Below, piece by piece: positions 16,372 through 28,539 of a stretch of 64,000 nucleotides of DNA (position 1 is the first letter of the stretch; every line of letters begins with the position of its first letter). The position numbers and the translations under genes are program-made. The DNA comes from Streptomyces sp. CG1 (GTDB taxonomy: Bacteria; Actinomycetota; Actinomycetes; Streptomycetales; Streptomycetaceae): contig NZ_CP163518.1 in NCBI RefSeq assembly GCF_041080625.1, positions 124,001 to 188,000 of the forward strand, read 5' to 3'. The notes beneath the pieces were generated by a model. It searched no databases, was not told the origin of the DNA, and was given only the letters and a program-made list of their open reading frames with translations.

Positions 16372-17066
16372 ACCGCACGGCCGGTCCGCGGGGAGATCAT
16401 GCCCGCACACAGGCCGCGGCCCGCCAGGCTCTGCGCGATGCGTGGGATCGCGGCGCGTGTGTTGGCGGCCCAGTCGTGCATGAGGATGATCTGGCCGTTG
16501 GTGAGCCGTGCCGCTGCCTGCACGATCGCATCGGTGCTCGCGCCGTGCCAGTCCTGCGAGTCGACGTCCCACAGGATCTCGGTCAGGCCGTACTTGGCCT
16601 CGACGCTCCTCACCGTGGCGTTGGTCTCGCCGTACGGGGGACGGAACAGCCGGGGTGTGCCACCGCCCGCGTTGCCGATGGCCTGCTGGGTCCGGGAGAT
16701 CTCGGAGTCGATCTGCGCCTGGCCGAGTTGGGGCAGGTGGGGGTGGGTGTAGCTGTGGTTGCCGACCCACATGCCGGCGGTGACCTGTGCCCGCACCAGG
16801 GACGGGTTGGCGGCGGCGTACTGCCCCTCGTTGAACATCGTGGCTCGCAGTCGGTTGTGCCGGAGCACGTCGAGCAGCGCCGGCGTGCCGGCGGACGGGC
16901 CGTCGTCGAAGGTCAGCCCGACGTAACCGGTGCAGGCGGCGGCCTGGGCCGAGGCGCCGGGGTCGACGGCGAGGGTGCACGCGCCTACCGTCGCGACGAC
17001 GGCCAGCTTCGCCATGAGGGAGCGCGACGAGTGATGTGGTCGCGTGCTTCCCGTTCGGATTCTCAT
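16356..17066 (-). CDS. CE4 polysaccharide deacetylase (acetylxylan esterase / chitin deacetylase type)
   Basis: The protein has 236 residues from ATG 17066 with GAAGGG upstream; a farther upstream ATG would lengthen it by 25 residues. After a signal peptide the NodB domain shows YVGLTFDDGPSAGT (catalytic and metal Asp), GNHSYTHPHL (metal His pair), RLFRPPYGETN, ILWDVDSQDWHG and IILMHDW. There is no CBM. Its position between cellulases and a GH11 xylanase favours removal of acetyl groups from xylan, as in Streptomyces AxeA, though chitin deacetylase cannot be excluded. Confidence 0.88.
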   Translation of the reverse strand: MRIRTGSTRPHHSSRSLMAKLAVVATVGACTLAVDPGASAQAAACTGYVGLTFDDGPSAGTPALLDVLRHNRLRATMFNEGQYAAANPSLVRAQVTAGMWVGNHSYTHPHLPQLGQAQIDSEISRTQQAIGNAGGGTPRLFRPPYGETNATVRSVEAKYGLTEILWDVDSQDWHGASTDAIVQAAARLTNGQIILMHDWAANTRAAIPRIAQSLAGRGLCAGMISPRTGRAVAPDG

Positions 17067-17141
17067 GCGGATGCCCTTCAACCTGAGGCGGGGGTGGGGA
17101 GGGGGCCTGCCCGACGGGACGGCTGGGCAGACCCGACTCAC

Positions 17142-17831
17142 TCAGCTCACTGTGATGTTGGAGCTGCCGCTGCTCTGGTAGCCCTCCGTCGCCAGGATCA
17201 TGTAGTACTTGAAGCTGCCCAGGGGCATCCCGGCGCGGCCCCATGCGTCGAAGTGGTTCCCGGTGGTGATGGATCCGCCCGTGCGCTTGGACTGTCGGAC
17301 GCTCCAGTACTGGTCGAAGGTGCGGTTGCCCTCGACGGACGGGGCGTTGTACCGGGTCGTGCGGTAAATGTCGTAAGTGCCTCCGTCACTGGTGACGGTG
17401 CCCTGGTACGCGCCGGTGGGCCGGTAAGTGCCCCAGTTGTCGACGATGTAGTACTCGACGAGCGGGTTCGTCGTCCAGCCGTAGAGCGACAGATAGGCGT
17501 TGCCGGAGGGGGTGAAGGAGCCCCAGTAGTTCACGGTCCGCCGGGAGCCGTTGGCCCAGCCCTTGCCTGCCACGAAGTTCCCCGTGTTCCGCCACGAGGT
17601 GCTGTAACTGCCGCCGGAGGACAGGGTCATGGAGACGGTGCCGGGGGCGTCGGTCCAGAACGAGTAGTAGTAGCCGTTGTCGGTGCCGGTCTGGTTGGTC
17701 GTGATGGTCGTGTCCGCGTACGCGCTGCCCTGCAGCGCCAGTGTGGCCGCGCCGACCGCCAGGGCGCCTGCCGTGCCGATGAAGGTGCGGCGGTTCATGG
17801 GGGGTATGCGGGGGTTGTCGCGCATGTTCAT
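17142..17831 (-). CDS. xlnC: GH11 endo-1,4-beta-xylanase, Tat-exported
   Basis: The protein has 229 residues. ATG at 17831 is preceded by AGGAGGAGG. The leader [17 protein letters not shown] has a twin-arginine motif, as in Streptomyces XlnC. The GH11 jelly roll shows [32 protein letters not shown] (nucleophile Glu in VEYY) and [14 protein letters not shown] (acid/base Glu). There is no CBM. The gene is 75 bp upstream of CE4 on the same strand, so the two may be cotranscribed. Its promoter carries CTCTTT/AAAGAG and CGAAA elements, and a LacI gene lies immediately upstream. Confidence 0.93.
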   Translation of the reverse strand: MNMRDNPRIPPMNRRTFIGTAGALAVGAATLALQGSAYADTTITTNQTGTDNGYYYSFWTDAPGTVSMTLSSGGSYSTSWRNTGNFVAGKGWANGSRRTVNYWGSFTPSGNAYLSLYGWTTNPLVEYYIVDNWGTYRPTGAYQGTVTSDGGTYDIYRTTRYNAPSVEGNRTFDQYWSVRQSKRTGGSITTGNHFDAWGRAGMPLGSFKYYMILATEGYQSSGSSNITVS

Positions 17832-17924
17832 GCGCCTCCTCCTGGTGGGGCCTGCGAGAGGCTGCACAGCCATTGAGGTGCCTGTCGACGTCGATAGGTT
17901 GGTGCCGGGCCTGTGGACTGTCAA

Positions 17925-17940
17925 CTCTTTCGGCAAAGAG
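17925..17940. promoter_or_regulatory. Operator-like palindrome upstream of the GH11 gene
   Basis: CTCTTT-CGGC-AAAGAG is a perfect 6-bp-arm palindrome 94 bp upstream of the GH11 start. Its TTTCG half also pairs with CGAAA at 17943-17947, echoing the CGAAA/TTTCG sites around the neighbouring LacI gene. Confidence 0.5.
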
Positions 17941-18065
17941 TGCGAAACTCTTGAGTTGTGATGATGTTGCTCTCGTACGTCAACTTCCCTGATGACAGGG
18001 CACTTTGACGCACGCCACAACAGATCCGACTCAGCGAGGCGCGACTCAGGCAACATGACGAAGTG

Positions 18066-19121
18066 TCAGTCAGAAGGAGCGTCCGAAACTCTTTCGAAGG
18101 AGGGCGCCGCCGTGCTCTGCCGCACGACCAGGCTCGTCGCCAGTTCGAGCCGGGTCGCCACCGGCTCCTGTGACCGCACGCGCAGCAGCATCTGGGTCGC
18201 GACCTCGGCCATCTCCCGCAGCGGCTGGTGGACCGTCGTGAGCGCGGGGCTCGACCACTGGGCCAGGGGTACGTCGTCGTAGCCGACCACGGACAGATCG
18301 TGCGGGACGCGCAGGTCCCGCAGCCGGGCGGCCTCCAGGACGCCGAGGGCCTGGAGGTCGCTCCCCGCGAAGATCGCAGTCGGCGGATCGTCCAGATCGA
18401 GCAGCTCGGCCGCACGCTCGCGCCCGCCCTCGACGTGGAAGTCGCCGTACCGCACAAGCTCGGGATCCGCCGCCAGACCCGCCATAGTGAGCGCCGAACG
18501 GTAGCCGTCGAGGCGGGCCAGCGAGCAGAGCATGTCCTCCGGACCCGTGATGATGCCGATGCGACGGTGACCGAGCTGGACCAGATGCCCCGTGGCGGCC
18601 AGGCCCCCGTTCCAGTTGGCAGAGCCCACCGAGGGCACGTCAGGGTCGGGGTCGCCGGCCGGGTCGATGACGACGAACGGGATGGAACGCGAGCGCAGCC
18701 GCTGCTTCACCTCCGCGGGCAGCGTCGAGAAGACCAGCACCACACCGCGCGGGCTGCGCTGCAGCACGCCCTCGATCCACTCGGGCCCCGGCGCCTGGCG
18801 AGTGCCACTCTCGGTGAGCACCACGCTGGCGCCGTTGACCTTGGCGACCTTCTCCACCCCACAGATCAGCTCCAGCGCCCAGACGCTCTCCAGTTCGTGG
18901 AAGACAAGCTCGATGAGAGGCGCCTCGCGAGCGGCCCGGGTGGTACGGCGGTACGCGTTGTCGTCCAGGACGCGCTCCACTTTGACGCGGGTCGGCGCGG
19001 CCACGTCCTGTCGCCCGTTGAGCACCTTCGAAACTGTCGAAATGGAGACCCCCGCCAGCTGGGCCACCTGCGCCAGGGTGATGCGACCAACGCCCTCGTC
19101 ATCTCGCATGCCCAGGAGCAT
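18066..19121 (-). CDS. LacI-family transcriptional regulator next to the GH11 xylanase
   Basis: The protein has up to 351 residues. The start is ATG 19121 or 19109; neither has a clear ribosome site. The helix-turn-helix is ITLAQVAQLAGVSISTVSKV, then a hinge (TRVKVERVLDDNAYRR) and an effector domain (GVVLVFSTLPAEVKQRL, LGHRRIGIITGPEDM, VVGYDDVPLAQWSSP). It is similar in layout to the bxl regulator at 27046-28119. It is likely a xylan-responsive repressor of GH11 and itself, because CGAAA-N(2-3)-TTTCG sites flank it. The effector sugar is unknown. Confidence 0.9.
   Translation of the reverse strand: MLLGMRDDEGVGRITLAQVAQLAGVSISTVSKVLNGRQDVAAPTRVKVERVLDDNAYRRTTRAAREAPLIELVFHELESVWALELICGVEKVAKVNGASVVLTESGTRQAPGPEWIEGVLQRSPRGVVLVFSTLPAEVKQRLRSRSIPFVVIDPAGDPDPDVPSVGSANWNGGLAATGHLVQLGHRRIGIITGPEDMLCSLARLDGYRSALTMAGLAADPELVRYGDFHVEGGRERAAELLDLDDPPTAIFAGSDLQALGVLEAARLRDLRVPHDLSVVGYDDVPLAQWSSPALTTVHQPLREMAEVATQMLLRVRSQEPVATRLELATSLVVRQSTAAPSFERVSDAPSD
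18084..18096. promoter_or_regulatory. CGAAA-CTC-TTTCG site in the LacI 3' coding end
   Basis: A perfect inverted repeat of 5-bp arms with a 3-nt centre lies within the last codons of the LacI gene and about 250 bp upstream of GH11. It is a candidate operator by similarity to the site at 19165-19176. Confidence 0.4.
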
Positions 19122-19164
19122 AAGGCACGGTCAACTACCCACACCGGGTGATGCGTGGATCGTT

Positions 19165-19176
19165 CGAAAGGTTTCG
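19165..19176. promoter_or_regulatory. CGAAA-GG-TTTCG operator upstream of the LacI gene
   Basis: A 12-bp inverted repeat lies 44 bp upstream of the LacI start at 19121. Its position suggests autoregulation. Streptomyces xylan regulators of the BxlR type have been reported to bind CGAA-N-TTCG-like sites. Confidence 0.55.
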
Positions 19177-19405
19177 ACGCGCGGCTCGGGTGCCTTTGCT
19201 GCCTGACGACATCACCTCACGGCCGTCCGCGTCCTGGAGCCACAGCGTCCAGGGTGCGGACGTGTCCAGGCGACCGACAGGGCTCCGCTGACCTCAGGTG
19301 GTGAAGCGATTCGACTCGGTGAACTGGTCGTCATTGGCCACTCGCCGAGGGTCATCTTCCTCTGAGGTATAGCTTGACTCTGTCGGGGATCTTGGGTGGT
19401 CGAGC

Positions 19406-19665
19406 TCAACTGCCCAGCGTCCGCGAGGACTTTGACCGGGGGATGCCATGCTGGTCCAGGAAGGTTTGGAAGGCGGTCGGCGGCCGTGGTAAAGGCCTTT
19501 CCTCGGTTGGTGGCAGGCTGCTGAGCCGCTCGATGTTCACGTCGACGGCCGTGAACACGTGTTGCAGGTGTGCTTTTGGCTGTCCTCGGTAGCGGCAGTG
19601 GCGCATGCCGTGTGCGTGGGCAAACTCGTTGATGGTGCCTTCCACTCCAGAGCGGACTCGCCCAG
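19406..19665 (-). pseudogene. IS1182-family transposase C-terminal remnant
   Basis: The reading TSGRVRSGVEGTINEF, then HAHGMRHCRYRGQPKAHLQ and VDVNIERLS, matches the conserved C-terminus of IS1182-type DDE transposases. No N-terminal part is present. It abuts the cebG-bglC remnant, so this point is a rearrangement junction. Confidence 0.65.
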
Positions 19666-19707
19666 AAGTACATCACCGGCGGCATCACCGGCGGCTCCGT
19701 CAAGTAA
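19660..19707 (+). pseudogene. C-terminal tip of a CebG-like sugar ABC permease
   Basis: The codons read QKYITGGITGGSVK then TAA, the usual C-terminal tail of MalG-type sugar permeases. It lies directly upstream of a bglC remnant, the arrangement of the Streptomyces cebEFG-bglC operon. The rest of the permease is missing. Confidence 0.5.
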
Positions 19708-20280
19708 GGCCCCTCATGTGCGACTTCCCCAGCTCTCCCTGCGTTCCCTCCCGGCTTCGTATTCCGTGCGGCGACGGCCGCGTACCAGATCGAGGGGGCG
19801 GTGAACGAGGCCGGGCGCGGCCCCTCCATCTGGGACGCCTACAGCCACACCCCGGGCCGCGTCGATCGCGGCGACACCGGGGACGTGGCCTGCGACCACT
19901 GCCACCGCCACCCCGAGCACGTCGAACCGGCCGCCACCCTCTACCACTGGGACCTGCTGCAGGCCCTGGAGGACGAAGGCGGCTGGCGGGTCCGCGAGAG
20001 CGCCGAGCGGTTCGCCAAGTACACGGCGATCGTCACCGAGCGCCTCGGCGACCGCGTCCCGAGCTGGATCACCCTCAACGAGCCCTGGTGCAGCGTTTTC
20101 CTCGGCTACGCCGTCGGCCGCCACGCACCCGGCGCCCAGGAGGGCACCGGCGCCCTCGCCGCCGCCCACCACCTGCTCGTCGGCCACGGCCTGGCCGTCG
20201 GGGCACTGCGCGCTGCCGGGGTGCGCGAGGTCGGCATCACGCTCAACCCCGACTTCAACGTCCCGGCCTCCGACAGCGTC
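19708..20280 (+). pseudogene. bglC: GH1 beta-glucosidase remnant (bglC-like), internally deleted and truncated
   Basis: The sequence reads [40 protein letters not shown] and DVACDHCHR, then jumps to [20 protein letters not shown], omitting roughly 50 residues (including the RFSVSWPR region) in frame. It continues through [19 protein letters not shown] (acid/base Glu in NEP) to [14 protein letters not shown] and is then lost. The ATG at 19716 is out of frame with it. The nucleophile half is absent, so the enzyme cannot be active. The cebG tail upstream shows this was a cellobiose uptake and hydrolysis operon. Confidence 0.75.
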
Positions 20281-20364
20281 TGTGCGAACAGGTCCTCGAC
20301 GGCCGGCCGGTTCCAGCCGAGGTTCGGTGCCTGCGGGGAGGCCCTGGCTGCGCGCGCCCCAGGT

Positions 20365-23716
<3,352 letters not shown>

Positions 23717-23767
23717 GGAACTCCTCACGTACGTGTAAAAAAGGGGTGTTGACGGCCGAAGGCGGTG

Positions 23768-24616
23768 TCAGCCCTTGGTCGCGCCCAATGTGATGCCGCC
23801 GATCAACTGCCGTTCGGCCACCGCGTAGAAGGCCAGCGCGGGTGCCATGGACAGGACCAGGTAGGCGAAGATGCGGGCGGTGTCGCTGGAGTACTGGCCC
23901 TGGAACTGCTGGACGCCGACCGGGATCGTCCACCAGGTGGGTTCGCTGAAGACGAGCAGTGGGAGCAGGAAATTGTTCCAGCTGGTCACCACGGCGAGGA
24001 CGGAGACGGTGCCGAGCGCGGGCCGCGCCATCGGCAGCAGGACTCGCCAGAAGAAGCCGAACGCGGAGCAGCCGTCGAGCGTGGCTGCCTCCTCCAGTTC
24101 GCCGGGGATCTCCCGGAAGAAGTTGCGCAGGATGACCACGGTCATGGGCAGCCCGAACGCGGCCTGCGGCAGGATCACGCCCCACGGGTTGTCGAGCAGT
24201 CCGAACGTGCGCAGGAGCACGAACAGCGGCAGGATCGCCACCGCGAACGGGAACATCAGGCCGACCGTGAAGAGAGCGAAGAGCACCTCCCGTCCCCGGA
24301 AGGCGAATCGGGCGAGAGCGAACGCGGCGAGCGCAGCGGCACCCACCGTCAGCGCGGTGGTCGCGACGGCGATCAGGGTCGACGAGCCGAGCATGCGCCA
24401 GAACGCGCTGTCCTTGAGGATGTCGGTGTAGTTCTTCGTCACCCACGGTGACGGCAGCCCGAACGAGTTACCGGAGAGCTGGTCGGTGGACTTGAAGCCG
24501 GAAATGAGCGCATACAGCAGCGGCGTCACCATGACGAGGCAGATCAGCCACACAGTCACGTACAGGGGCAGGGACTTGAAGCTGCGTCGCCGTGCAGCCG
24601 GAGCCGGGGCCGTCAT
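23768..24616 (-). CDS. bxlG: Sugar ABC transporter permease (MalG type)
   Basis: The protein has 282 residues. ATG at 24616 overlaps the upstream permease stop as ATGA. About six membrane segments are visible, e.g. LYVTVWLICLVMVTPLLYAL and VLFALFTVGLMFPFAVAIL. The permease EAA loop is EELEEAATLDGCSAFGFFW-like (seen as GELEEAATLDGCSAFGFF). It ends in ITLGATKG, the usual tail of this class. With its partner permease it forms the membrane channel for the binding protein at 25612. The ATPase is not encoded here; in Streptomyces the shared MsiK usually serves. Confidence 0.9.
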   Translation of the reverse strand: MTAPAPAARRRSFKSLPLYVTVWLICLVMVTPLLYALISGFKSTDQLSGNSFGLPSPWVTKNYTDILKDSAFWRMLGSSTLIAVATTALTVGAAALAAFALARFAFRGREVLFALFTVGLMFPFAVAILPLFVLLRTFGLLDNPWGVILPQAAFGLPMTVVILRNFFREIPGELEEAATLDGCSAFGFFWRVLLPMARPALGTVSVLAVVTSWNNFLLPLLVFSEPTWWTIPVGVQQFQGQYSSDTARIFAYLVLSMAPALAFYAVAERQLIGGITLGATKG

Positions 24617-25611
24617 CGGGATCCTCGCATGTTCGTGAGGGCGCCTTCGGTGTCGCGGCGCAGCACATAGCGCTGGTAGAAGAGCGCGAAGACGAGGCTG
24701 ATGAGGAACATGACGATCGAGATCGCGCTGGCGTACCCCATCTGGTAGCGCTTGAAGCCGAACTGGAACATCGTGACCGCCATGGTCTCGGAGTGGTGGT
24801 CGGGTCCGCCCTGCGTCACCACCCACACCAGGTCGAAGAGCTGGATCGCGCCGATCACGGACAGGAAGATGCTCATCCGGATCGTCGGTCCGAGCAGGGG
24901 CAGGGTGATGTGGCGGAAACGCTGCCAGGCGTTCGCCCCGTCGAGGCGGGCGGCTTCCGTCAGTTCGGCAGGAATGCCCTGAAGCCCTGCCAGGAGCAGC
25001 ATCATGTGGAATCCGAAGTACTTCCAGGTCATGACCAGGAAGAGGGTCGCCAGGACGGTGTTCTGGCCGGCGAACCAGAGGCCGCCGGCGCCGTCGAGGC
25101 CGACGGCGCCGAGCACCTTGTCGGCGAGCCCGCTGTCCGGCGCGAAGATCATCGAGAACAGCACGCCGGTGATGACTTCCGACAGGACGTACGGGGCGAA
25201 GAACAGCATCCGGTAGACGGCGCGGCCGCGCAGTTTCTGGTTGAGGAGCACGGCCATGGCGAGCGCGAACGGGAGTTGCAGGCCGAGCGAGAGCCCCACT
25301 AGGAGCAGGCCGCGCCACAGGTCGCCGAGGAACACCGGATCCTGGAACAGGCGGGTGAAGTTGTCCACGCCCACGAAGTCCGAAGGCGAGCCGAAACCAC
25401 CCCAGTTGAAGAAGCAGACGTATCCCGCGTACAGGATCGGGATCGCCACGAACACGAGGAACAGAGCGAGCCCGGGGACGGTGAACAGGAAGGCGGTCAG
25501 CCAGTCTCGCACCCGGCGGGCCACCGGCCGCCGGTTCCTCACCTGACCGGTCGGCGACCCCTCTCGCAGAGCGGGTCCCACGTCCTCGATCTGGGTCGAA
25601 GTCATCGTCAT
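24613..25611 (-). CDS. bxlF: Sugar ABC transporter permease (MalF type)
   Basis: The protein has 332 residues. ATG at 25611 directly follows the TAG stop of the binding protein gene. Membrane segments include FLFTVPGLALFLVFVAIPIL and ISIVMFLISLVFALFY, and the EAA loop reads LTEAARLDGANAWQRF. It overlaps the next permease by 4 bp. Partner of the MalG-type subunit in xylo-oligosaccharide import. Confidence 0.9.
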   Translation of the reverse strand: MTMTSTQIEDVGPALREGSPTGQVRNRRPVARRVRDWLTAFLFTVPGLALFLVFVAIPILYAGYVCFFNWGGFGSPSDFVGVDNFTRLFQDPVFLGDLWRGLLLVGLSLGLQLPFALAMAVLLNQKLRGRAVYRMLFFAPYVLSEVITGVLFSMIFAPDSGLADKVLGAVGLDGAGGLWFAGQNTVLATLFLVMTWKYFGFHMMLLLAGLQGIPAELTEAARLDGANAWQRFRHITLPLLGPTIRMSIFLSVIGAIQLFDLVWVVTQGGPDHHSETMAVTMFQFGFKRYQMGYASAISIVMFLISLVFALFYQRYVLRRDTEGALTNMRGSR

Positions 25612-26919
25612 CTACTGGCTCTTCGCGACCTGGGTGATGGAACGGGCCACCTGTTGCGCGGACTTGGAGCCCGCGATGAGCGCGGCCACCGAGTCGTTGA
25701 CCTCCTGGCCGACGGCCGGCGGATAGGCCTGGTCGAGGTAGAGCTGGAAGGCCGTGGCGGCGTTCAGCAGGTCGGAGACTGCCTTGAGGTTGGGATCGGT
25801 GAGGGCGTCCCGGGCCTTCGTGTTCACCGGGATCATCCCGCCTTCCCTGACGAGCCTGCTGTCGCTCTCGGGGCCGACGAACCACTTCAGGAAGTCGAGG
25901 GCCTCCTTGGGCCCGCCCTTGCGCAGCGCGTAGCCGCCGCCACCGCCGAAGACGTCGGTGGGCTTGCCCTTGCCGCCGTCGACCGCAGGGAAGGGGAAGA
26001 AGCCGAGGTCGGAGCCGATGCCCTTGCCCTCCGACTTCTGCGTATTGGGCGCCCACTGGCCCATCAGTTCCATGGCCGCCTTGGCGTTGCCCATGGTGGC
26101 TGCCTCACCGGTCGGCCCCGGGTACGCGGCGCCCAGGAAGCCCTTCTGGAACGGCTGCAGGTCCACGAGTTCCTTGAGGTGCTCGCCCGCCTTGACGAAG
26201 TCGTCGCCGCTGAAGTCCTTTGCGTCCGCGGCCTTCTGCATTCCGTCGACCCCGGCGATACGGATCGCCAGATACGCCCAGTAGTACATGCCGGGCCACT
26301 TCTCCTTGCCGGCGAGGGCGATCGGCGTGATGCCGGCCGTCTTGAGCTTCTTGACGGCGTCGAGGAGTTCGGCCCAGGTCGTGGGCGGGGCGACGATCTT
26401 GGCCTGCTTGAAGAGCGCCTTGTTGTACCAGAAGCCGACGGCTCCGATGTCGACCGGAACGGCGTAGGTCCTGCCGTCGAACTCGTACGCCTTGCGCGAG
26501 GCGGGCACCAGGTCGCCGATCCAGTCCTTGACCTGGTCGGTGATGTCCTCGGTGAGACCTGCGTCGACCTGCTGCTTGAGGACGCCACCGCCCCAGGTGT
26601 TGTACAGGTCGGGCAGCTTTCCCGTACCGACGAGGGCTGTCATCTTCGACTTGAAGGCGTCGTTCTCCAGCGGCACGAGCTTGATCTTGACCTTGGGATG
26701 CGCCTTCTCGTACGCCTTGGCTTGCTGGGGCCACAAGTGCTTGCCGGGCTCCGTGGTCTGGATGTGCCACCACTCGACAACGGTCCTGCCCTGGCTGTCC
26801 TTGCCGCCGCCGGAGTCGGAGCCCCCGCACGACGTGAGCACGGCGGTGCCCAGCCCCGCGACGGAGACCACTCCGAGGAAGCGGCGACGGGAGAGAGAAG
26901 AAGGGGCAGTGTCTGGCAT
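25612..26919 (-). CDS. bxlE: Extracellular sugar-binding lipoprotein of the bxl-type transporter
   Basis: The protein has 435 residues from ATG 26919 with GGAAGG upstream. The leader SRRRFLGVVSVAGLGTAVLT followed by SCGG shows a Tat-like twin-arginine motif and a lipobox with lipid-modified Cys. The solute-binding fold shows VVEWWHIQTTEPGKHLWP, KLPDLYNTWGGGVL, YAVPVDIGAVGFWYNKALF and FGGGGGYALRKGGPKEA. It binds xylo-oligosaccharides by operon context; the sugar cannot be read from sequence. It lies 126 bp downstream of the LacI gene and leads into both permeases and the GH3 gene. Confidence 0.9.
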   Translation of the reverse strand: MPDTAPSSLSRRRFLGVVSVAGLGTAVLTSCGGSDSGGGKDSQGRTVVEWWHIQTTEPGKHLWPQQAKAYEKAHPKVKIKLVPLENDAFKSKMTALVGTGKLPDLYNTWGGGVLKQQVDAGLTEDITDQVKDWIGDLVPASRKAYEFDGRTYAVPVDIGAVGFWYNKALFKQAKIVAPPTTWAELLDAVKKLKTAGITPIALAGKEKWPGMYYWAYLAIRIAGVDGMQKAADAKDFSGDDFVKAGEHLKELVDLQPFQKGFLGAAYPGPTGEAATMGNAKAAMELMGQWAPNTQKSEGKGIGSDLGFFPFPAVDGGKGKPTDVFGGGGGYALRKGGPKEALDFLKWFVGPESDSRLVREGGMIPVNTKARDALTDPNLKAVSDLLNAATAFQLYLDQAYPPAVGQEVNDSVAALIAGSKSAQQVARSITQVAKSQ

Positions 26920-27045
26920 GGCACACCTTCCGGAAGAGATCCGTAAATTATCGGGGAGGTGGCCACGGAAATTACGGGCATGCGTCGGGGGTGTCAACGG
27001 CCTTGACAAAAAGGGCCGTTGGCACCCCCGGAGTATTACGTTCCG
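26920..27045. promoter_or_regulatory. Promoter/operator region of the bxl-type operon
   Basis: TTCCGGAA at 26928-26935 overlaps the ribosome site of the binding-protein gene. An inverted pair CCGTAA (26941-26946) and TTACGG (26972-26977) lies just upstream, and TTACG repeats occur at 27036-27050 near the LacI stop. Function is inferred from position only. Confidence 0.4.
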
Positions 27046-28119
27046 TTACGCTTGCCGCGGCGCTGCCGTACTGGCCCTGACCACGAGTTCCGTCGCCAGT
27101 TCGACCCGTGGCGAGGCGGGGGCGACCGAGCGTGCGAGATCGAGGACCGAGCGTGCCGCCAACTTGCCCATGTCCGCGAGTGGTTGGCGCACGGTCGTCA
27201 GCGGCGGCGCAGACCAGCGCACCTCCGGCAGGTCGTCGAAGCCGACGATGCTCATGTCCTCGGGCACCCTGAGGCCACGCCGCCGCAGTGCCTCGATCGC
27301 GCCGAGCGCCATCTGGTCGCTGGCCGCGAAGATCGCGGTCGGCGGGTCGGCCAGGTCGAGCAGGCAGCCCGCGCCCGTGAAGCCGGACTCGTGGTAGAAG
27401 TCGCCGGGCACGATGAGTTCGTCGGCGGCCGGCACGCCCGCGGCGTCGAGCGCGGCCCGGTAGCCGTCGAGCCGGGCCCGGGAGCACAGCAGCCGCGGCG
27501 GGCCCTCGATGAACCCGATGCGCCGGTGCCCGAGGTGCAGCAGATACTCGGTGGCCGCCATGCCGCCCGCCCAGTTGGTGGCGCCGACGGTCGGCGCCTC
27601 GGTGGCCGGTGATCCGGCCGGGTCGATCACCACCAACGGAACGCCCAGACGCCGCAGTTCGTCGTGCAGGCCCGGCTCCAGGGCCGAGGTCACCAGGATC
27701 ACGCCGTCCGAGGCGCGGGCCCGCAGATTGGTCATCCACTGGCGCGCGGCACCCGCCCGGTCGTGGATCGCGGAGACGACGGTGCCGACTCCCGCCTCGT
27801 GGGCGACCTCCTCCACGCCCCGGATGATCTCCACGGCCCACGGGCTGTCCAGATCGTTGAAGACCAGGTCGAGCAGGGCAGCCCGGTCGCCCGTGGACCT
27901 GCGCCGGTAGCCGTGCCGGTGCAGCAGGTCCTCGACCCGGGCCCGGGTGGCGGGCGAGACGTCGGAGCGTCCGTTGACGACCCGCGAGACGGTCGGCACC
28001 GACACGCCGGCCTCTCGCGCGATCTCGGTGATCGTCACCTTGGCCGGCCCGTCCGGGCTCCGCGTGGCTGTCTTGCGCTGAGCGCCTTCCCCGGCCACAT
28101 TCCCCTCCTCCGTCGACAT
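27046..28119 (-). CDS. bxlR: LacI-family regulator of the bxl-type operon
   Basis: The protein has 357 residues from ATG 28119 with GGGAG close upstream. A 26-residue leader precedes the helix-turn-helix VTITEIAREAGVSVPTVSRV; then a hinge (ARVEDLLHRHGYRRR) and an effector domain (GVILVTSALEPGLHDEL, LGHRRIGFIEGPPRLL, SIVGFDDLPEVRWSAPP). It lies immediately upstream of the binding-protein gene on the same strand, the order of bxlR-bxlEFGA in Streptomyces. It is the likely xylose/xylobiose-responsive repressor, possibly also of the GH39 gene, since TTCCGGAA motifs occur upstream of both. Confidence 0.88.
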   Translation of the reverse strand: MSTEEGNVAGEGAQRKTATRSPDGPAKVTITEIAREAGVSVPTVSRVVNGRSDVSPATRARVEDLLHRHGYRRRSTGDRAALLDLVFNDLDSPWAVEIIRGVEEVAHEAGVGTVVSAIHDRAGAARQWMTNLRARASDGVILVTSALEPGLHDELRRLGVPLVVIDPAGSPATEAPTVGATNWAGGMAATEYLLHLGHRRIGFIEGPPRLLCSRARLDGYRAALDAAGVPAADELIVPGDFYHESGFTGAGCLLDLADPPTAIFAASDQMALGAIEALRRRGLRVPEDMSIVGFDDLPEVRWSAPPLTTVRQPLADMGKLAARSVLDLARSVAPASPRVELATELVVRASTAAPRQA

Positions 28120-28145
28120 GTGCTCCCGAAAGGTCTACGCCCTCC

Positions 28146-28153
28146 TTCCGGAA
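28146..28153. promoter_or_regulatory. TTCCGGAA palindrome upstream of the bxl-type regulator
   Basis: This 8-bp palindrome lies 27 bp upstream of the LacI start and recurs at 28453-28460 and 26928-26935, each ahead of a gene for xylan use. Candidate shared operator. Confidence 0.4.
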
Positions 28154-28413
28154 ACCGTAGGACATGCCGTCGACCGGTCACCGGTCAAGCCCTAAGCGGC
28201 GCATCGGGGTGCGCGGCGGATGCCAGGGCTCGTGCCAGAAGGTGTCGAAGTCATCCGGTTCGTCGAGCGGCGGCCGGTGTCACTCCGTCTCGCTCGGGGG
28301 CGGGTCGAAGGCGGTCACCAGGCCTCCCATGGAGGTCAGGAACGCTGCGGCATCGGTCCGGGGACATGAAGGCCGTTCGGCATTCCGGCCAACTCCCATA
28401 CATACGCGCCCCA

Positions 28414-28460
28414 TTGACAGGGTCCGGGAGCGGTCCTAGGTTGCGGTGTTGTTTCCGGAA
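28414..28460 (+). promoter_or_regulatory. Promoter and palindrome ahead of the GH39 gene
   Basis: TTGACA (28414-28419) and TAGGTT (28437-28442) are spaced 17 bp, a good sigma-70-like promoter. TTCCGGAA at 28453-28460 lies where transcription would start, a suitable place for a repressor. Confidence 0.6.
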
Positions 28461-28539
28461 GACTCCCGGAACTTCTCGGTCCTCGTTCCCGATACCGCCT
28501 TTCCCGGCTGCGCACTGCCCGTGAGACGAAAGGCCCAGC

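Noticed and set aside
28210..28300. Minus-strand piece DEPDDFDTFWHE resembling the start of a CE7 acetylxylan esterase
   Set aside because: Only about a dozen matching residues and no downstream domain; too little to call.
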